Positions 46,462 through 55,266 of a stretch of DNA of 64,000 bases are shown here, piece by piece. The first letter of the stretch is position 1, and every line of letters begins with the position of its first letter. This stretch comes from Rhizobium sp. L51/94 (GTDB lineage Bacteria; Pseudomonadota; Alphaproteobacteria; Rhizobiales; Rhizobiaceae), in contig NZ_CP072141.1 in the NCBI RefSeq assembly GCF_019355555.1, forward strand, positions 1,172,001 through 1,236,000, given 5' to 3'. Made by a program: the position numbers and the translations under genes. Under the pieces are notes generated by a model. It saw only the letters and a program-made list of their open reading frames with translations. It was not told the origin of the DNA and did not search any database.

Positions 46462-47418
46462 ATGGAGAGTTCTGCAATTGCGGACCGTCGACAATTACGC
46501 CGCAAGTTAAGCTTCTGGCGCATCGTTGCAGTCCTCCTGCTGGTCGGTCTCGGCTTTGCGCTATATCGTTTTGCCGGTGGCGAACTCGGTGCCGGCCGCA
46601 AGCCGCAGATCGCTCGCGTCGCAATCACCGGCGTCATCCAGGATGATAAGGAACTTCTGGAGCGCCTGAAGACGATCGAGGACGACAACCAAGTCAAGGC
46701 ACTGATCGTGTCGATTTCATCGCCGGGTGGTACCACTTATGGCGGTGAGCGCATATTCAAGGCTATCCGCGCGGTGGCTACCAAGAAGCCGGTCGTGTCC
46801 GATATCCGGACGATGGCCGCATCGGCTGGCTACCTCGTCGCCGCTGCCGGAGACACGATCGTTGCCGGCGATACGTCGATCACCGGCTCGATCGGTGTGC
46901 TCCTCCAATATCCTCAGGTCAAGGATCTGCTCGACAAACTCGGTGTCTCCATGGAGGCGATCAAGTCGTCGCCGATGAAGGCCGAGCCTTCGCCGTTTCA
47001 TCCGCCGAGCGACGAGGCCAAGGCGATGATCAACAATATGGTGATGGACAGCTATGGCTGGTTCGTCGATCTCGTTGCGGATCGCCGTAAATTGCCGCGC
47101 GATCAGGTCCTGAAGCTGGCCGATGGCAGCATCTTCACCGGTCGTCAGGCGCTGGCAAACAAGCTGGTCGACAGTCTCGGCGGCGACGATGACATCCGCG
47201 CCTATCTCGAAACGCGAAAGGTCGCCAAGGACTTGCCTGTCGTCGATTGGGATGCGCCACGCCGCACATCACCATTCTTCCTGCCCGGCGCTGCGGCCGA
47301 TCTCATCACATTGCTCGGTTATGGCGATTTTGTTAAGGGTGATGGCGCGCAGAAGCTGTTGTCTGAGAAGTTGTTTCTTGACGGCCTGCTTTCTGTTTGG
47401 CAGGGTGATGCGCATTGA
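46462..47418 (+). CDS. sppA: Signal peptide peptidase SppA (short form)
   Basis: A 318-residue inner-membrane serine protease (Ser-Lys dyad, S49 family) that degrades cleaved signal peptides. One N-terminal transmembrane helix (about 20-38) is followed by the protease domain; the likely nucleophile is Ser121 in MAASAGYLVA and the general base Lys173 in SPMKAEPSPF, 52 residues apart as in short bacterial SppA. The conserved SISSPGGTTYGGE segment is at about 84-96. It is followed by ihfB on the same strand. Confidence 0.9.
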   Translation: MESSAIADRRQLRRKLSFWRIVAVLLLVGLGFALYRFAGGELGAGRKPQIARVAITGVIQDDKELLERLKTIEDDNQVKALIVSISSPGGTTYGGERIFKAIRAVATKKPVVSDIRTMAASAGYLVAAAGDTIVAGDTSITGSIGVLLQYPQVKDLLDKLGVSMEAIKSSPMKAEPSPFHPPSDEAKAMINNMVMDSYGWFVDLVADRRKLPRDQVLKLADGSIFTGRQALANKLVDSLGGDDDIRAYLETRKVAKDLPVVDWDAPRRTSPFFLPGAAADLITLLGYGDFVKGDGAQKLLSEKLFLDGLLSVWQGDAH

Positions 47419-47443
47419 TAACTCAATGATTTAGGGGGCCACC

Positions 47444-47749
47444 GTGATCAAATCGGAATTGGTGCAGATCGTTGCGGCGCGAAATCCGCATCTTTATCAC
47501 CGTGACGTCGAGAATATCGTCAATGCGGTCCTCGACGAGATCACGGATGCCCTGGCTGGCGGTAACCGGGTCGAGCTGCGTGGTTTCGGTGCTTTTTCGG
47601 TTAAAAACCGCCCGTCGCGCTCCGGTCGCAACCCGCGCACCGGCGATACGGTCTTCGTTGAGGAAAAATGGGTACCGTTCTTCAAGACTGGAAAGGAGCT
47701 CCGCGAGCGCCTCAATCCTGGCAGCCATGACGAAGACGACGACAGCTGA
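47444..47749 (+). CDS. ihfB: Integration host factor beta subunit
   Basis: A 101-residue HU/IHF-family DNA-bending protein. [18 protein letters not shown] at the start, the [22 protein letters not shown] arm with the intercalating Pro, and an acidic tail (HDEDDDS) mark it as IHF-beta. It is paired with IHF-alpha encoded elsewhere. GTG start at 47444, preceded by AGGGGG. Confidence 0.95.
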   Translation: MIKSELVQIVAARNPHLYHRDVENIVNAVLDEITDALAGGNRVELRGFGAFSVKNRPSRSGRNPRTGDTVFVEEKWVPFFKTGKELRERLNPGSHDEDDDS

Positions 47750-47891
47750 GACCGCTATCCAAGCCGTTGCCTCTTGAAGTTGCCCCAATCGTTCTTATCC
47801 TGTCGCCGGGATGAAGAGGAACGTCAGAAAGCCGGTATGGTGCCTAATAACGGTAGCGCCAGATTGCCTGTCGTCGACAAGGAGACTGTGA

Positions 47892-48224
47892 ATGGCAAAG
47901 AAGATCGTCAACCTGTTGGTGCTGCTGCCGATCGGCATCATCCTCATCATCTTCTGCGTCGCCAACCGGCAGCTTGTGACGATGGCATTCAATCCGTTTC
48001 GCCCCGAAGATCAGGTCCTGTCTCTCAGCGCACCGTTATTCGTGTTCCTTTTCGTGACACTGATTCTCGGTATGGTGATCGGCTCGGCTGCGACGTGGTT
48101 CACGCAGGGGCGTTATCGTAAACGTGCCCGCACGGAAGCCCGCGAGGCCGTCCGTTGGCAGGCCGAGGCTGACCGCCATCGCAATCGCGCTGAACAGATC
48201 GCCGGCCATCTGCCGGCAAAGTGA
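47892..48224 (+). CDS. LapA-like (DUF1049) inner-membrane protein
   Basis: A 110-residue protein with two transmembrane helices (about 4-24 and 45-68) and a basic Arg/Ala-rich cytoplasmic C-terminal helix, the layout of LapA_dom/DUF1049 proteins. E. coli LapA works with LapB (YciM) to regulate LPS synthesis; that role is inferred from the family only. AAGGAG lies 7 bases before the ATG. It follows ihfB, the same neighbourhood as in E. coli (ihfB-lapA-lapB), though no lapB is here. Confidence 0.82.
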   Translation: MAKKIVNLLVLLPIGIILIIFCVANRQLVTMAFNPFRPEDQVLSLSAPLFVFLFVTLILGMVIGSAATWFTQGRYRKRARTEAREAVRWQAEADRHRNRAEQIAGHLPAK

Positions 48225-48225
48225 A

Positions 48226-48684
48226 TTACAAATTCCAGTCTGTAACCGGCCTGAACACCATGTCGTTGTAGTCGCCCTCGGCGGATGTACCGAGGCCGGT
48301 CACGACAAACCCTCTTTGCTCGTAAAAGCTCCGGGCAGCCTTGTTCTTCACCAGGCATTTCAGGCGGTAACGTCGCCGCGGCCATCCGGGCAATGCCTGC
48401 AGCAAGGCCGTTCCCGCTCCGGCGCCCTGCCATTCCGCGCGGATGTAGAGCATGTGGATGAACGCGTCCGCATCGAGAATAGCGATAAACCCTGCAATCG
48501 TCCCATCAGCATCCTCACAGACGAAAATGCTTTCGCCCTTCGAGTGAGTGGCGAAGTCTTCGAGGAGGAAGCGGGCGGGATCGACCCAGGTAAATGTCGC
48601 GCGCCGAGCCTTCAGATAGATATCTGAAAGCATCGGCTGATCGCCATCGACCGCCGGTCGGATATTCCATTGTCGTGTCGTCAA
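48226..48684 (-). CDS. GNAT-family N-acetyltransferase
   Basis: A 152-residue GNAT protein. The acetyl-CoA-binding motif is visible as WQGAGAGTALLQALPG after LYIRAEW, followed by a VKNKAARSFYEQRGFVVTG C-terminal strand. It would acetylate an amine on a small molecule or protein; the substrate is unknown. The frame starts with TTG at 48684 (AAGG about 7 bases upstream); no in-frame ATG fits the conserved N-terminal beta strand. It converges with the LapA-like gene, one base apart. Confidence 0.8.
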   Translation of the reverse strand: MTTRQWNIRPAVDGDQPMLSDIYLKARRATFTWVDPARFLLEDFATHSKGESIFVCEDADGTIAGFIAILDADAFIHMLYIRAEWQGAGAGTALLQALPGWPRRRYRLKCLVKNKAARSFYEQRGFVVTGLGTSAEGDYNDMVFRPVTDWNL

Positions 48685-48711
48685 GCGGATGCCTTGGGAT
48701 AGAGCCTGTCT

Positions 48712-49164
48712 TTAAGCTTCGATCTTGCCATTGATTGCAGCGTTGAAGTCATCGAAGAATTGCTGGGCCAGCTTCTTGGCGCTGGAATCGATCAGTCGCG
48801 AGCCCATATGGGCAATCCGGCCGCCGATCTCGCCGCGCGCTGTATAGTGCAGGATCGTCTCCGCGCCGTCTGCCTCGAGCACCACGTCGGCGCCGCCCTT
48901 GGCAAAGCCGGCGATGCCGCCCCTGCCTTCGCCCTCGATGGTGTAGCTGTCGGGTGCATTGATGTTGGAGAGCTTAACATCCCCATGAAACGAGGCAGAC
49001 AGCGGGCCGATGCGGAATTTGATCAGGGCGACAAACTCCGTTGGCGACACCCGCTCGAAGCTTTCACAGCGTGGAATGCACTGCTTGATGATCTGGGGGT
49101 CGTTGAGCGCGGCCCACACGGCATCTCTGGTTGCGGAAATCCGCACTTCGCCGGTCATGTCCAT
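48712..49164 (-). CDS. CoxG (SRPBCC) family protein
   Basis: A 150-residue SRPBCC-fold protein resembling carbon-monoxide-dehydrogenase subunit G: MTGEVRISATRDAVWAALNDPQIIKQCIPRCESFE and FHGDVKLSNINAPDSYTIEGEGRG are characteristic. CoxG anchors CO dehydrogenase to the membrane, but no coxSML genes are nearby, so this orphan may serve another molybdenum hydroxylase or quinone-binding role. The start at 49164 has GGGAG about 7 bases upstream. Confidence 0.83.
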   Translation of the reverse strand: MDMTGEVRISATRDAVWAALNDPQIIKQCIPRCESFERVSPTEFVALIKFRIGPLSASFHGDVKLSNINAPDSYTIEGEGRGGIAGFAKGGADVVLEADGAETILHYTARGEIGGRIAHMGSRLIDSSAKKLAQQFFDDFNAAINGKIEA

Positions 49165-49275
49165 CGTCCATCTCCCTTCATGCCTGCACTTCCGCCGACA
49201 ATTGCAGATCGGAAAGCGCTTTGCCAAGAGCCGCCCAGATGCTATTTGCACGCCGACGTCAATATCGAGACAACA

Positions 49276-50439
49276 ATGGTGAAACAAAAGGAACGCCGGC
49301 CTGGACAACGGTCGAGCGCTGGCCCAGGTGGCAAAGCCCCGCGCGCGGATGCCCCGAGCGGCCGCGCCAAGCCCTATGCCCAACCTGCGCGCGACACGAG
49401 GCCGGTGCGCGAAGAGCGTCCCCGCGAGGCGACACCCCGTGCGGAAGCCGCGCGCAGTGAGCGCATCGCCGAAACCCAAGGTGGACCCGCCGCTGCTGAG
49501 CGTCCTTTGTTGGTGCGCAGCGGCGAGCGACCGCCAGAGCGCGTGCCGATCATCCTGGAATCCTCTGGCGCTGGCGATTTCCACCTCATCGACATGGGCA
49601 ACGGGCTGAAGCTCGAGCAATACGGCCCCTACCGGATCGTTCGCCCCGAGGCCCAGGCGCTTTGGCCGCCGACTTTGCCTGCTTCGGTCTGGGAGAATGC
49701 CGATGCCATCTTTACCGGTGATACGGAAGAGGACGGCATGGGACGCTGGCGCTTTCCCCGCGCAGCGCTCGGCGAAACATGGCCGCTGCAACTGCTCGAC
49801 GTCGATTTTCATGGCCGCTTCACGTCGTTCCGCCATGTCGGCGTCTTCCCCGAGCAGATCGTTCACTGGGAATGGATGAAACAGCAGATCGAGGCCTCGA
49901 AACGGCCGCTAAAGGTGCTGAACCTGTTCGGCTACACCGGCGTTGCCTCGCTGGTGGCAGCCCGGGCCGGTGCAGAGGTCACCCATGTCGATGCCTCCAA
50001 GAAGGCAATCGGCTGGGGTCGCGAGAACCAGGCTCTCGGTCATATGGAGAAGCTGCCGATCCGCTGGATCTGCGAGGATGCAATGAAGTTCATCCTGCGT
50101 GAGGAACGGCGCGGCAATACTTACGATATCATTCTGACCGATCCGCCGAAATTTGGCCGCGGCCCGAACGGCGAAGTCTGGCACCTTTTCGAGCATCTGC
50201 CGATGATGCTGGATATCTGCCGGCAAATCCTGTCGCCCGACGCCCTCGGCCTCGTGCTGACCGCCTATTCGATCCGCGCCAGCTTCTACTCGATCCATGA
50301 ACTGATGCGCGAAACCATGCGCGGTGCCGCTGGCGTCGTCGAATCCGGCGAACTGGTCATTCGCGAGACCGGCCTCGACGGCAAGCAGCCGGGCAGGGCA
50401 CTCTCCACTTCTCTTTTCAGCCGCTGGGTGCCGCAATGA
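49276..50439 (+). CDS. Class I SAM-dependent RNA methyltransferase-like protein
   Basis: A 387-residue protein. The first 85 residues are a disordered Arg/Pro/Ala-rich extension. Next comes a small beta domain (about 90-185) and a Rossmann methyltransferase domain with LNLFGYTGVASLVAARAGA (motif I), HVDASKKAIGW (acidic loop) and the DPPKFGRGPNG catalytic loop typical of RlmI/RlmK-type 23S rRNA methyltransferases. An RNA base substrate is likely but not proven. It overlaps the next gene by 4 bases, so translation is coupled. Confidence 0.82.
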   Translation: MVKQKERRPGQRSSAGPGGKAPRADAPSGRAKPYAQPARDTRPVREERPREATPRAEAARSERIAETQGGPAAAERPLLVRSGERPPERVPIILESSGAGDFHLIDMGNGLKLEQYGPYRIVRPEAQALWPPTLPASVWENADAIFTGDTEEDGMGRWRFPRAALGETWPLQLLDVDFHGRFTSFRHVGVFPEQIVHWEWMKQQIEASKRPLKVLNLFGYTGVASLVAARAGAEVTHVDASKKAIGWGRENQALGHMEKLPIRWICEDAMKFILREERRGNTYDIILTDPPKFGRGPNGEVWHLFEHLPMMLDICRQILSPDALGLVLTAYSIRASFYSIHELMRETMRGAAGVVESGELVIRETGLDGKQPGRALSTSLFSRWVPQ

Positions 50440-51296
50440 ACGACGATTTTCGCGACACGGGCGCGCGCCGGGTCGGCCAGGTCAAGGAAGTGACCTCGCT
50501 TGCCAATCCCATCATCAAGGACATCAAGGCGCTGACCGACAAGAAGGCGCGTCAGGAAACCGGTACCTTCATGGCCGAAGGCCTGAAGCTGGTGATCGAC
50601 GCCATCGAGCTCGGCTGGACCATCCGCACGCTGGTTTATGCCAAGGCCGCCAAGGGCAAGCCGCTTGTCGACAAGATGGCAGCCCGCACGGTGGCCTCCG
50701 GCGGGCTCGTGCTGGAGGTCAACGAAAAGGTGCTGTCTAGCATCACCCGACGCGACAATCCGCAAATGGTCGTTGGTATCTTCGATCAGCGCTGGCGGGC
50801 CCTGAAGGACATCCGGCCTAAGGCGGGCGAGACCTATGTGGCGCTCGACCGCGTCCGCGATCCCGGCAACCTCGGCACGATCATCAGGACAGCCGATGCT
50901 GCAGGCGCCGCCGGTGTCATCCTTGTCGGCGAGACGACCGACCCGTTCTCGCTGGAAACCGTGCGCGCCACCATGGGCTCGGTGTTCGCCGTGCCCGTCA
51001 CCCATGCGACGGTCGACGAATTTCTCGTCTGGAAGAAGAACGCCGGCGTTTCCGTCGTCGCCACCCATCTGGCCGGCGCCGTCGACTACCGCACCATCGA
51101 TTACAAGAAGAGGCCAATCGTGTTGCTGATGGGCAACGAGCAATCCGGCCTGCCGGAAGCTCTCGCGACCCAGGCGGATGCCTTGGCGCGGATTCCTCAA
51201 CAGGGACGTGCCGATTCTCTCAACCTTGCGGTGGCGACAGCCGTGATGCTGTTTGAGGCCCGCCGACATGTCCTGACGCTCAGCGAGGCAAGATGA
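50436..51296 (+). CDS. TrmH/SpoU-family RNA 2'-O-methyltransferase
   Basis: A 286-residue SPOUT enzyme. An N-terminal L30e-like substrate-binding domain (about 20-100) precedes the knotted methyltransferase domain with motif 1 [20 protein letters not shown], motif 2 [14 protein letters not shown] and motif 3 [17 protein letters not shown]. It 2'-O-methylates ribose in rRNA or tRNA; the exact site is unknown. Overlaps the preceding methyltransferase by 4 bases and lspA by 4 bases. Confidence 0.88.
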   Translation: MNDDFRDTGARRVGQVKEVTSLANPIIKDIKALTDKKARQETGTFMAEGLKLVIDAIELGWTIRTLVYAKAAKGKPLVDKMAARTVASGGLVLEVNEKVLSSITRRDNPQMVVGIFDQRWRALKDIRPKAGETYVALDRVRDPGNLGTIIRTADAAGAAGVILVGETTDPFSLETVRATMGSVFAVPVTHATVDEFLVWKKNAGVSVVATHLAGAVDYRTIDYKKRPIVLLMGNEQSGLPEALATQADALARIPQQGRADSLNLAVATAVMLFEARRHVLTLSEAR

Positions 51297-51805
51297 CCGA
51301 AGTCAGCTCCACCGCACCGCAGCGGCAAGCACTGTTCTCCAGGCCGCTGCCGATCCTGATCTTCATCGTCATCGCCGTCATACTCGATCAGGCGATCAAG
51401 ATCGCCGTAGACCATTACCTGCCGCTGCAGCAGGCCGTCCCCGTCATTCCGATGCTGGATCTCTATCGCACCTACAATCTCGGCGTCGCCTTCTCCATGC
51501 TTTCGGGCCTGGACGGCTGGCTGATCGTCGGCATGCGGTTGATCATCGTGGTCTTCGTGCTCTATCTCTGGCGCCATGCCGCCAAGGATCGCTGGCTTGC
51601 CCATCTCGGTTTCGCGCTGATCATATCGGGGGCGCTTGGTAATCTGGTCGACCGTTTTCTCTACGGCCACGTCATCGACTACATCCTGTTCCACACCGAA
51701 ACGTGGTCCTTTGCCGTCTTCAACCTGGCCGACAGTTTTATTACGGTCGGCGCAGGCGCCGTGATTCTCGATGAACTGCTGCTTCCGAAAAAGCCCAAAA
51801 CCTAA
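51293..51805 (+). CDS. lspA: Lipoprotein signal peptidase LspA
   Basis: A 170-residue inner-membrane aspartic protease that removes signal peptides from prolipoproteins. Four transmembrane helices and the two catalytic Asp residues: Asp120 in NLVDRF and Asp147 in FNLADSF. The conserved YNLGVAFSM region is at about 61-69. Start overlaps the TrmH stop by 4 bases. Confidence 0.94.
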   Translation: MTEVSSTAPQRQALFSRPLPILIFIVIAVILDQAIKIAVDHYLPLQQAVPVIPMLDLYRTYNLGVAFSMLSGLDGWLIVGMRLIIVVFVLYLWRHAAKDRWLAHLGFALIISGALGNLVDRFLYGHVIDYILFHTETWSFAVFNLADSFITVGAGAVILDELLLPKKPKT

Positions 51806-51860
51806 AATTTGAAAGGTTTCCGGAAGGCGTTGAGAAGGGTGGTCGTGGTAATTCGAGACC

Positions 51861-54143
51861 ATGAACACACCGGCAGATCTCCAGAAACGTCTGTCTTCGG
51901 CCTTCGGGCAGGGCCTGAGCGAGCCGCCGGGTAACCCTGCCGTGACGCCGGTGGAGAATTCCGGATCCACTGCCCCCGACGCATGGCTCTCCTCAAGCCG
52001 TTTAGGCCGCTTATGGCTCGGCGGCGCCGGTGTTGTCGCCGGTGGCCTGTTGCTTGCCGCAGGCTACGTGGCAGGCGCGGCAGCCCTAGCGGGTGTCGTC
52101 GGTATCTTTGGTCTCGCGGTCCTGTTTGCGGCCGTCATCGGCCGGTCGGTCACCAGATCAGCACCGCTGGCGTCAGCTGAACCGCACGCAAGCGCAACTG
52201 CGATCAATGACCAGCCTGCACAGCCGCTAAATTTCTTGTCGGATATCCACGACGCCCTCGGTGATATCGCCGTCACGCGCGGTCTGAACCGCCGCATTCT
52301 CCACGCCAATGCGACGTTCCGGCTGGTGACGGGCAAGGCGCGACCCGAAGGCATGACCTGCGACGAGATCGGTATTGCCTTCCGACCGGACGACCGGCCC
52401 GATCATTACGATGTGGAGATCGCCACGCCGCAGGGGCAGCGCATCTATGCCTGGCGCGATGTGATGATGCGCGATCCCGCCTCCGGCCAGTTGCGCATCG
52501 AGAGCATTGCTCGCGACATCACCGACCAACGCCTTGCCACGCGCGAACGCGAACAGGCCCGCCTGAAGGCGGAGCATGAGAGCGCGGCAAAATCCCAGCT
52601 CCTCGCTACCGTCAGCCATGAAATCCGCACGCCACTGTCGGGAATCATGGGCATGAGCCACTTGATCGGCCAGACGGGATTGACCCCCGCGCAGGAAAGC
52701 TACCTGGATGGAATACGCCAATCGGGCCAGGCGCTGGTCCAGCTGGTCGAGGACCTGCTGGATTTTTCCACGCTCGAGAGCGGCCGTTTCCAGATCCATC
52801 CGCGCGCCGAATCACTGCGCCGGCTGATCGAGAGTGTCGTCGAGATGCTTGCCCACCGTGCCCATGAGAAGGGCATCGAGATCGGCGCGACCGTTCATTC
52901 TGACATTCCCGAGCTGATGAGCTTCGACCCCGCACGATTGCGCCAGGTTTTGTTCAACGTGATCGGCAATGCGGTCAAATTTACCCAGAGAGGCGGCGTA
53001 TTGGTGCGCGCGGCCTACGACGACGGAGACTTGGTCATTACAGTTCAGGACAGCGGCCCGGGCATGACGCCCGAAGAACAAGCCCGCGTTTTCGGCGCAT
53101 TCGAGCAGGCCGGCGACGCTTCGGAAAAGAGCGGCGGCACGGGCCTCGGCTTGACTATTTCCGCCCGCATAGTCGAAGAATTTGGCGGCAGGATGTCGGT
53201 CGTCAGCGAAAGAGGCGTCGGTAGCCAGTTCATCGTGCGGTTCCCGGTCGAGCTGCCCGCCAACCAGCTCAGTCGGAACCATCGTGCCACGATGCTGAAA
53301 TCCTCCCGCGTGCTGCTGATTGCCCCGGACGGTCCCGCCGCCACGGCCACAGCAGAGACCATCCGCATGCTTGGCGGCACCTGCCGGCTGATCGAGGCCG
53401 GCGATGCCGGGAATTTCACGCTGGATACGCTGATGGAGGCCGAGGGGCCTCCGACGGACGTCATCGTCGACAATCGCATGGCGCCGCAATTTCTTTCCCA
53501 GTTCGCCGATCGTCTCGGTGTCATTGCGCCCGGCCTGCGCCGTATTTTCTTGGTGACGCCGGAGCAGCGCAACGCAGAGGAATTCGACATGTTCGACGCC
53601 TGGCTGATCAGGCCGTTGCGCGAGCAATCGCTGATCGACGTCTTGCGCGGCCGGATGCGCGGTATGGAGCGACGGGATGCCATCAATGACAACCAGCCCG
53701 GTTTCATGACCTTGCCCGAGCTGCCGGAGGGTACCGGAATTTCCATCGTGTTGGCCGAGGACGATCCGGTCAATGCCATGCTGGTGCGCGCTGTACTCAC
53801 CAAGGCGGGGCATGCCGTCGATGTCGTGCAGGATGTCGAGAGCCTGCTCGACCGAGCCTGGCATGCCGGCCACAGTCGCCCCGACATTATCGTCACCGAT
53901 CTGTCGATGCCTGGTGGCGACGGGGTCGAAATGCTGGGACGGCTGCGCGCCCACGAGCGCCGGCAGGGATTGTCGCCGGTGCCCGTCATCGTCCTGACAG
54001 CTGATAGCCGCGATGAAACCCGCCGCGCCGCGCTTTTGAACGGTGCCAGCATCGTGCTTGCAAAGCCCGCCGATCCGCAGCGGCTGATCCAGGAGGTCGA
54101 GACGCTAGCTGCAATGACGGTCGACTTCGCACGACTGTCGTAA
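51861..54143 (+). CDS. Hybrid histidine kinase with PAS-like and receiver domains
   Basis: A 760-residue hybrid sensor kinase. Two transmembrane helices (about 52-75 and 77-95) are followed by a PAS-like sensor (about 120-230), HisKA with phospho-His in LATVSHEIRTPLSGIMGMSH (about 255), HATPase_c (about 360-470, N box FNVIGNAVKFTQRG, G box DSGPGMTPEE, GGTGLGLTIS), a degenerate receiver-like domain (about 485-600) and a canonical C-terminal receiver (about 635-750) with acidic LAEDDP, phospho-Asp in VTDLSMPGGDG and Lys in LAKPAD. Signal and partner (usually an Hpt protein) unknown. Confidence 0.88.
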   Translation: MNTPADLQKRLSSAFGQGLSEPPGNPAVTPVENSGSTAPDAWLSSSRLGRLWLGGAGVVAGGLLLAAGYVAGAAALAGVVGIFGLAVLFAAVIGRSVTRSAPLASAEPHASATAINDQPAQPLNFLSDIHDALGDIAVTRGLNRRILHANATFRLVTGKARPEGMTCDEIGIAFRPDDRPDHYDVEIATPQGQRIYAWRDVMMRDPASGQLRIESIARDITDQRLATREREQARLKAEHESAAKSQLLATVSHEIRTPLSGIMGMSHLIGQTGLTPAQESYLDGIRQSGQALVQLVEDLLDFSTLESGRFQIHPRAESLRRLIESVVEMLAHRAHEKGIEIGATVHSDIPELMSFDPARLRQVLFNVIGNAVKFTQRGGVLVRAAYDDGDLVITVQDSGPGMTPEEQARVFGAFEQAGDASEKSGGTGLGLTISARIVEEFGGRMSVVSERGVGSQFIVRFPVELPANQLSRNHRATMLKSSRVLLIAPDGPAATATAETIRMLGGTCRLIEAGDAGNFTLDTLMEAEGPPTDVIVDNRMAPQFLSQFADRLGVIAPGLRRIFLVTPEQRNAEEFDMFDAWLIRPLREQSLIDVLRGRMRGMERRDAINDNQPGFMTLPELPEGTGISIVLAEDDPVNAMLVRAVLTKAGHAVDVVQDVESLLDRAWHAGHSRPDIIVTDLSMPGGDGVEMLGRLRAHERRQGLSPVPVIVLTADSRDETRRAALLNGASIVLAKPADPQRLIQEVETLAAMTVDFARLS

Positions 54144-54168
54144 AGCTGCCAATTAGCGCTTCCGATGG

Positions 54169-54200
54169 TGCTGCGTCGCCTTGCATTTGGCGACGCAGCA
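54169..54200. terminator. 12-bp hairpin between the hybrid kinase and olsB
   Basis: TGCTGCGTCGCC (54169-54180) and GGCGACGCAGCA (54189-54200) form a perfect 12-bp stem with an 8-base loop, 26 bases after the kinase stop. There is no pure T-run but a T-rich stretch follows. Probably terminates the kinase transcript. Confidence 0.6.
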
Positions 54201-54217
54201 TGTCACTTTCTTGTCGC
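54200..54217 (+). promoter_or_regulatory. Candidate Pho box upstream of olsB
   Basis: Two imperfect direct repeats of the PhoB half-site (ATGTCAC and TTGTCGC), 11 bases apart start to start, match the 7-4-7 layout CTGTCAT-N4-CTGTCAT at 9 of 14 positions. They end 48 bases before the olsB ATG. Phosphate-limited induction of ornithine lipids through PhoB is established in Sinorhizobium meliloti; the site here is inference. Confidence 0.4.
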
Positions 54218-54264
54218 AAGAATTTGCTTTATGGCGATCAAACAACCCAAAGTCGGGAAACGCC

Positions 54265-55143
54265 ATGTCCATCGAAATGTTAAATCGCGAAGTTCAGGGC
54301 GACACTGTTCAAAATATCAAAAAAACGAGCGCCCCAGTGACTGGGGACGTGTTCGGCCGAATCGGTAATCTGGAAACGCGCCTTGCCCGTAACGAGCGCG
54401 AAATCGACGCTGCCCAGGCGGTGCGCTATCGCGTATTCGTCGAGGAGATGCACGCCCAGTTGCCAGCCGAGGCGATGCGCCTGAAGCGCGACGTCGATAG
54501 CTGGGATGCTATCTGCGATCATCTGCTGGTGCTCGATCATTCCATCGAAGGCGATACCGAGGACCAGATTGTCGGCACGTACCGGCTACTGCGGCAGGAA
54601 GTCGCCATGGCCCACGGTGGTTTCTACTCCGCTTCGGAATTTGCCACCGATGCCCTGATCGCCCGTCATGCGGACAAGCAGTTCATGGAACTCGGCCGCT
54701 CCTGCGTGCTGCCGGCCTATCGCACAAAACGGATCGTCGAGCTCTTGTGGCAGGGCAATTGGGCCTACGCGCTGAAACACGGCATGGGCGCCATGTTCGG
54801 CTGCGCTTCCTTCCCAGGCATACGGCCTGAAGAGCATGCGCTGGCTTTGTCTTTCCTCTACCACAACGTGCGTGCCCAAGGTGAATGGGCGGCAGACGCG
54901 CTTCCCTCGCTCGCCCGCACAATGGACCTGATGCCGGCCGAGGCGATCAATGCACGCAAAGCGCTGATGGCGATGCCGCCGCTGATCAAGGGATATCTTC
55001 GCCTCGGTGCGATGGTGGGCACGCAGGCCGTTGTCGATCATGCCTTCAATACCACCGATGTGCTGATCGTGCTGCCGATCGCCAGCATTTCCGATCGCTA
55101 TGTCAACCACTACGGCGCGCAGGCGGATCGCTTCCTGAGCTAG
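54265..55143 (+). CDS. olsB: Ornithine-acyl[ACP] N-acyltransferase OlsB
   Basis: First enzyme of ornithine-lipid synthesis: transfers a 3-hydroxyacyl chain from ACP to ornithine, giving lyso-ornithine lipid, at the inner membrane. The 292-residue protein carries the GNAT-like OlsB core: FGRIGNLETRLARNEREIDAAQAVRYRVFVEEM, DHLLVLDHSIEGDTEDQIVGTYRLLRQ, and ELGRSCVLPAYRTKRIVELLWQG. The start at 54265 (MSIEMLNRE) has GGGAAA upstream. The partner olsA is not in the window. A candidate Pho box precedes it. Confidence 0.92.
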   Translation: MSIEMLNREVQGDTVQNIKKTSAPVTGDVFGRIGNLETRLARNEREIDAAQAVRYRVFVEEMHAQLPAEAMRLKRDVDSWDAICDHLLVLDHSIEGDTEDQIVGTYRLLRQEVAMAHGGFYSASEFATDALIARHADKQFMELGRSCVLPAYRTKRIVELLWQGNWAYALKHGMGAMFGCASFPGIRPEEHALALSFLYHNVRAQGEWAADALPSLARTMDLMPAEAINARKALMAMPPLIKGYLRLGAMVGTQAVVDHAFNTTDVLIVLPIASISDRYVNHYGAQADRFLS

Positions 55144-55266
55144 ACGCCCGCCGGTCTTGACGAAATCATCACCTTGATCGATGCAATGCCTTGCCTTGGT
55201 GGCCACGCATCCTAAACTTCAATGCACGCGTGAATTGTCGCGGTGAAGTGGAGGGTCGCAAGCGTC

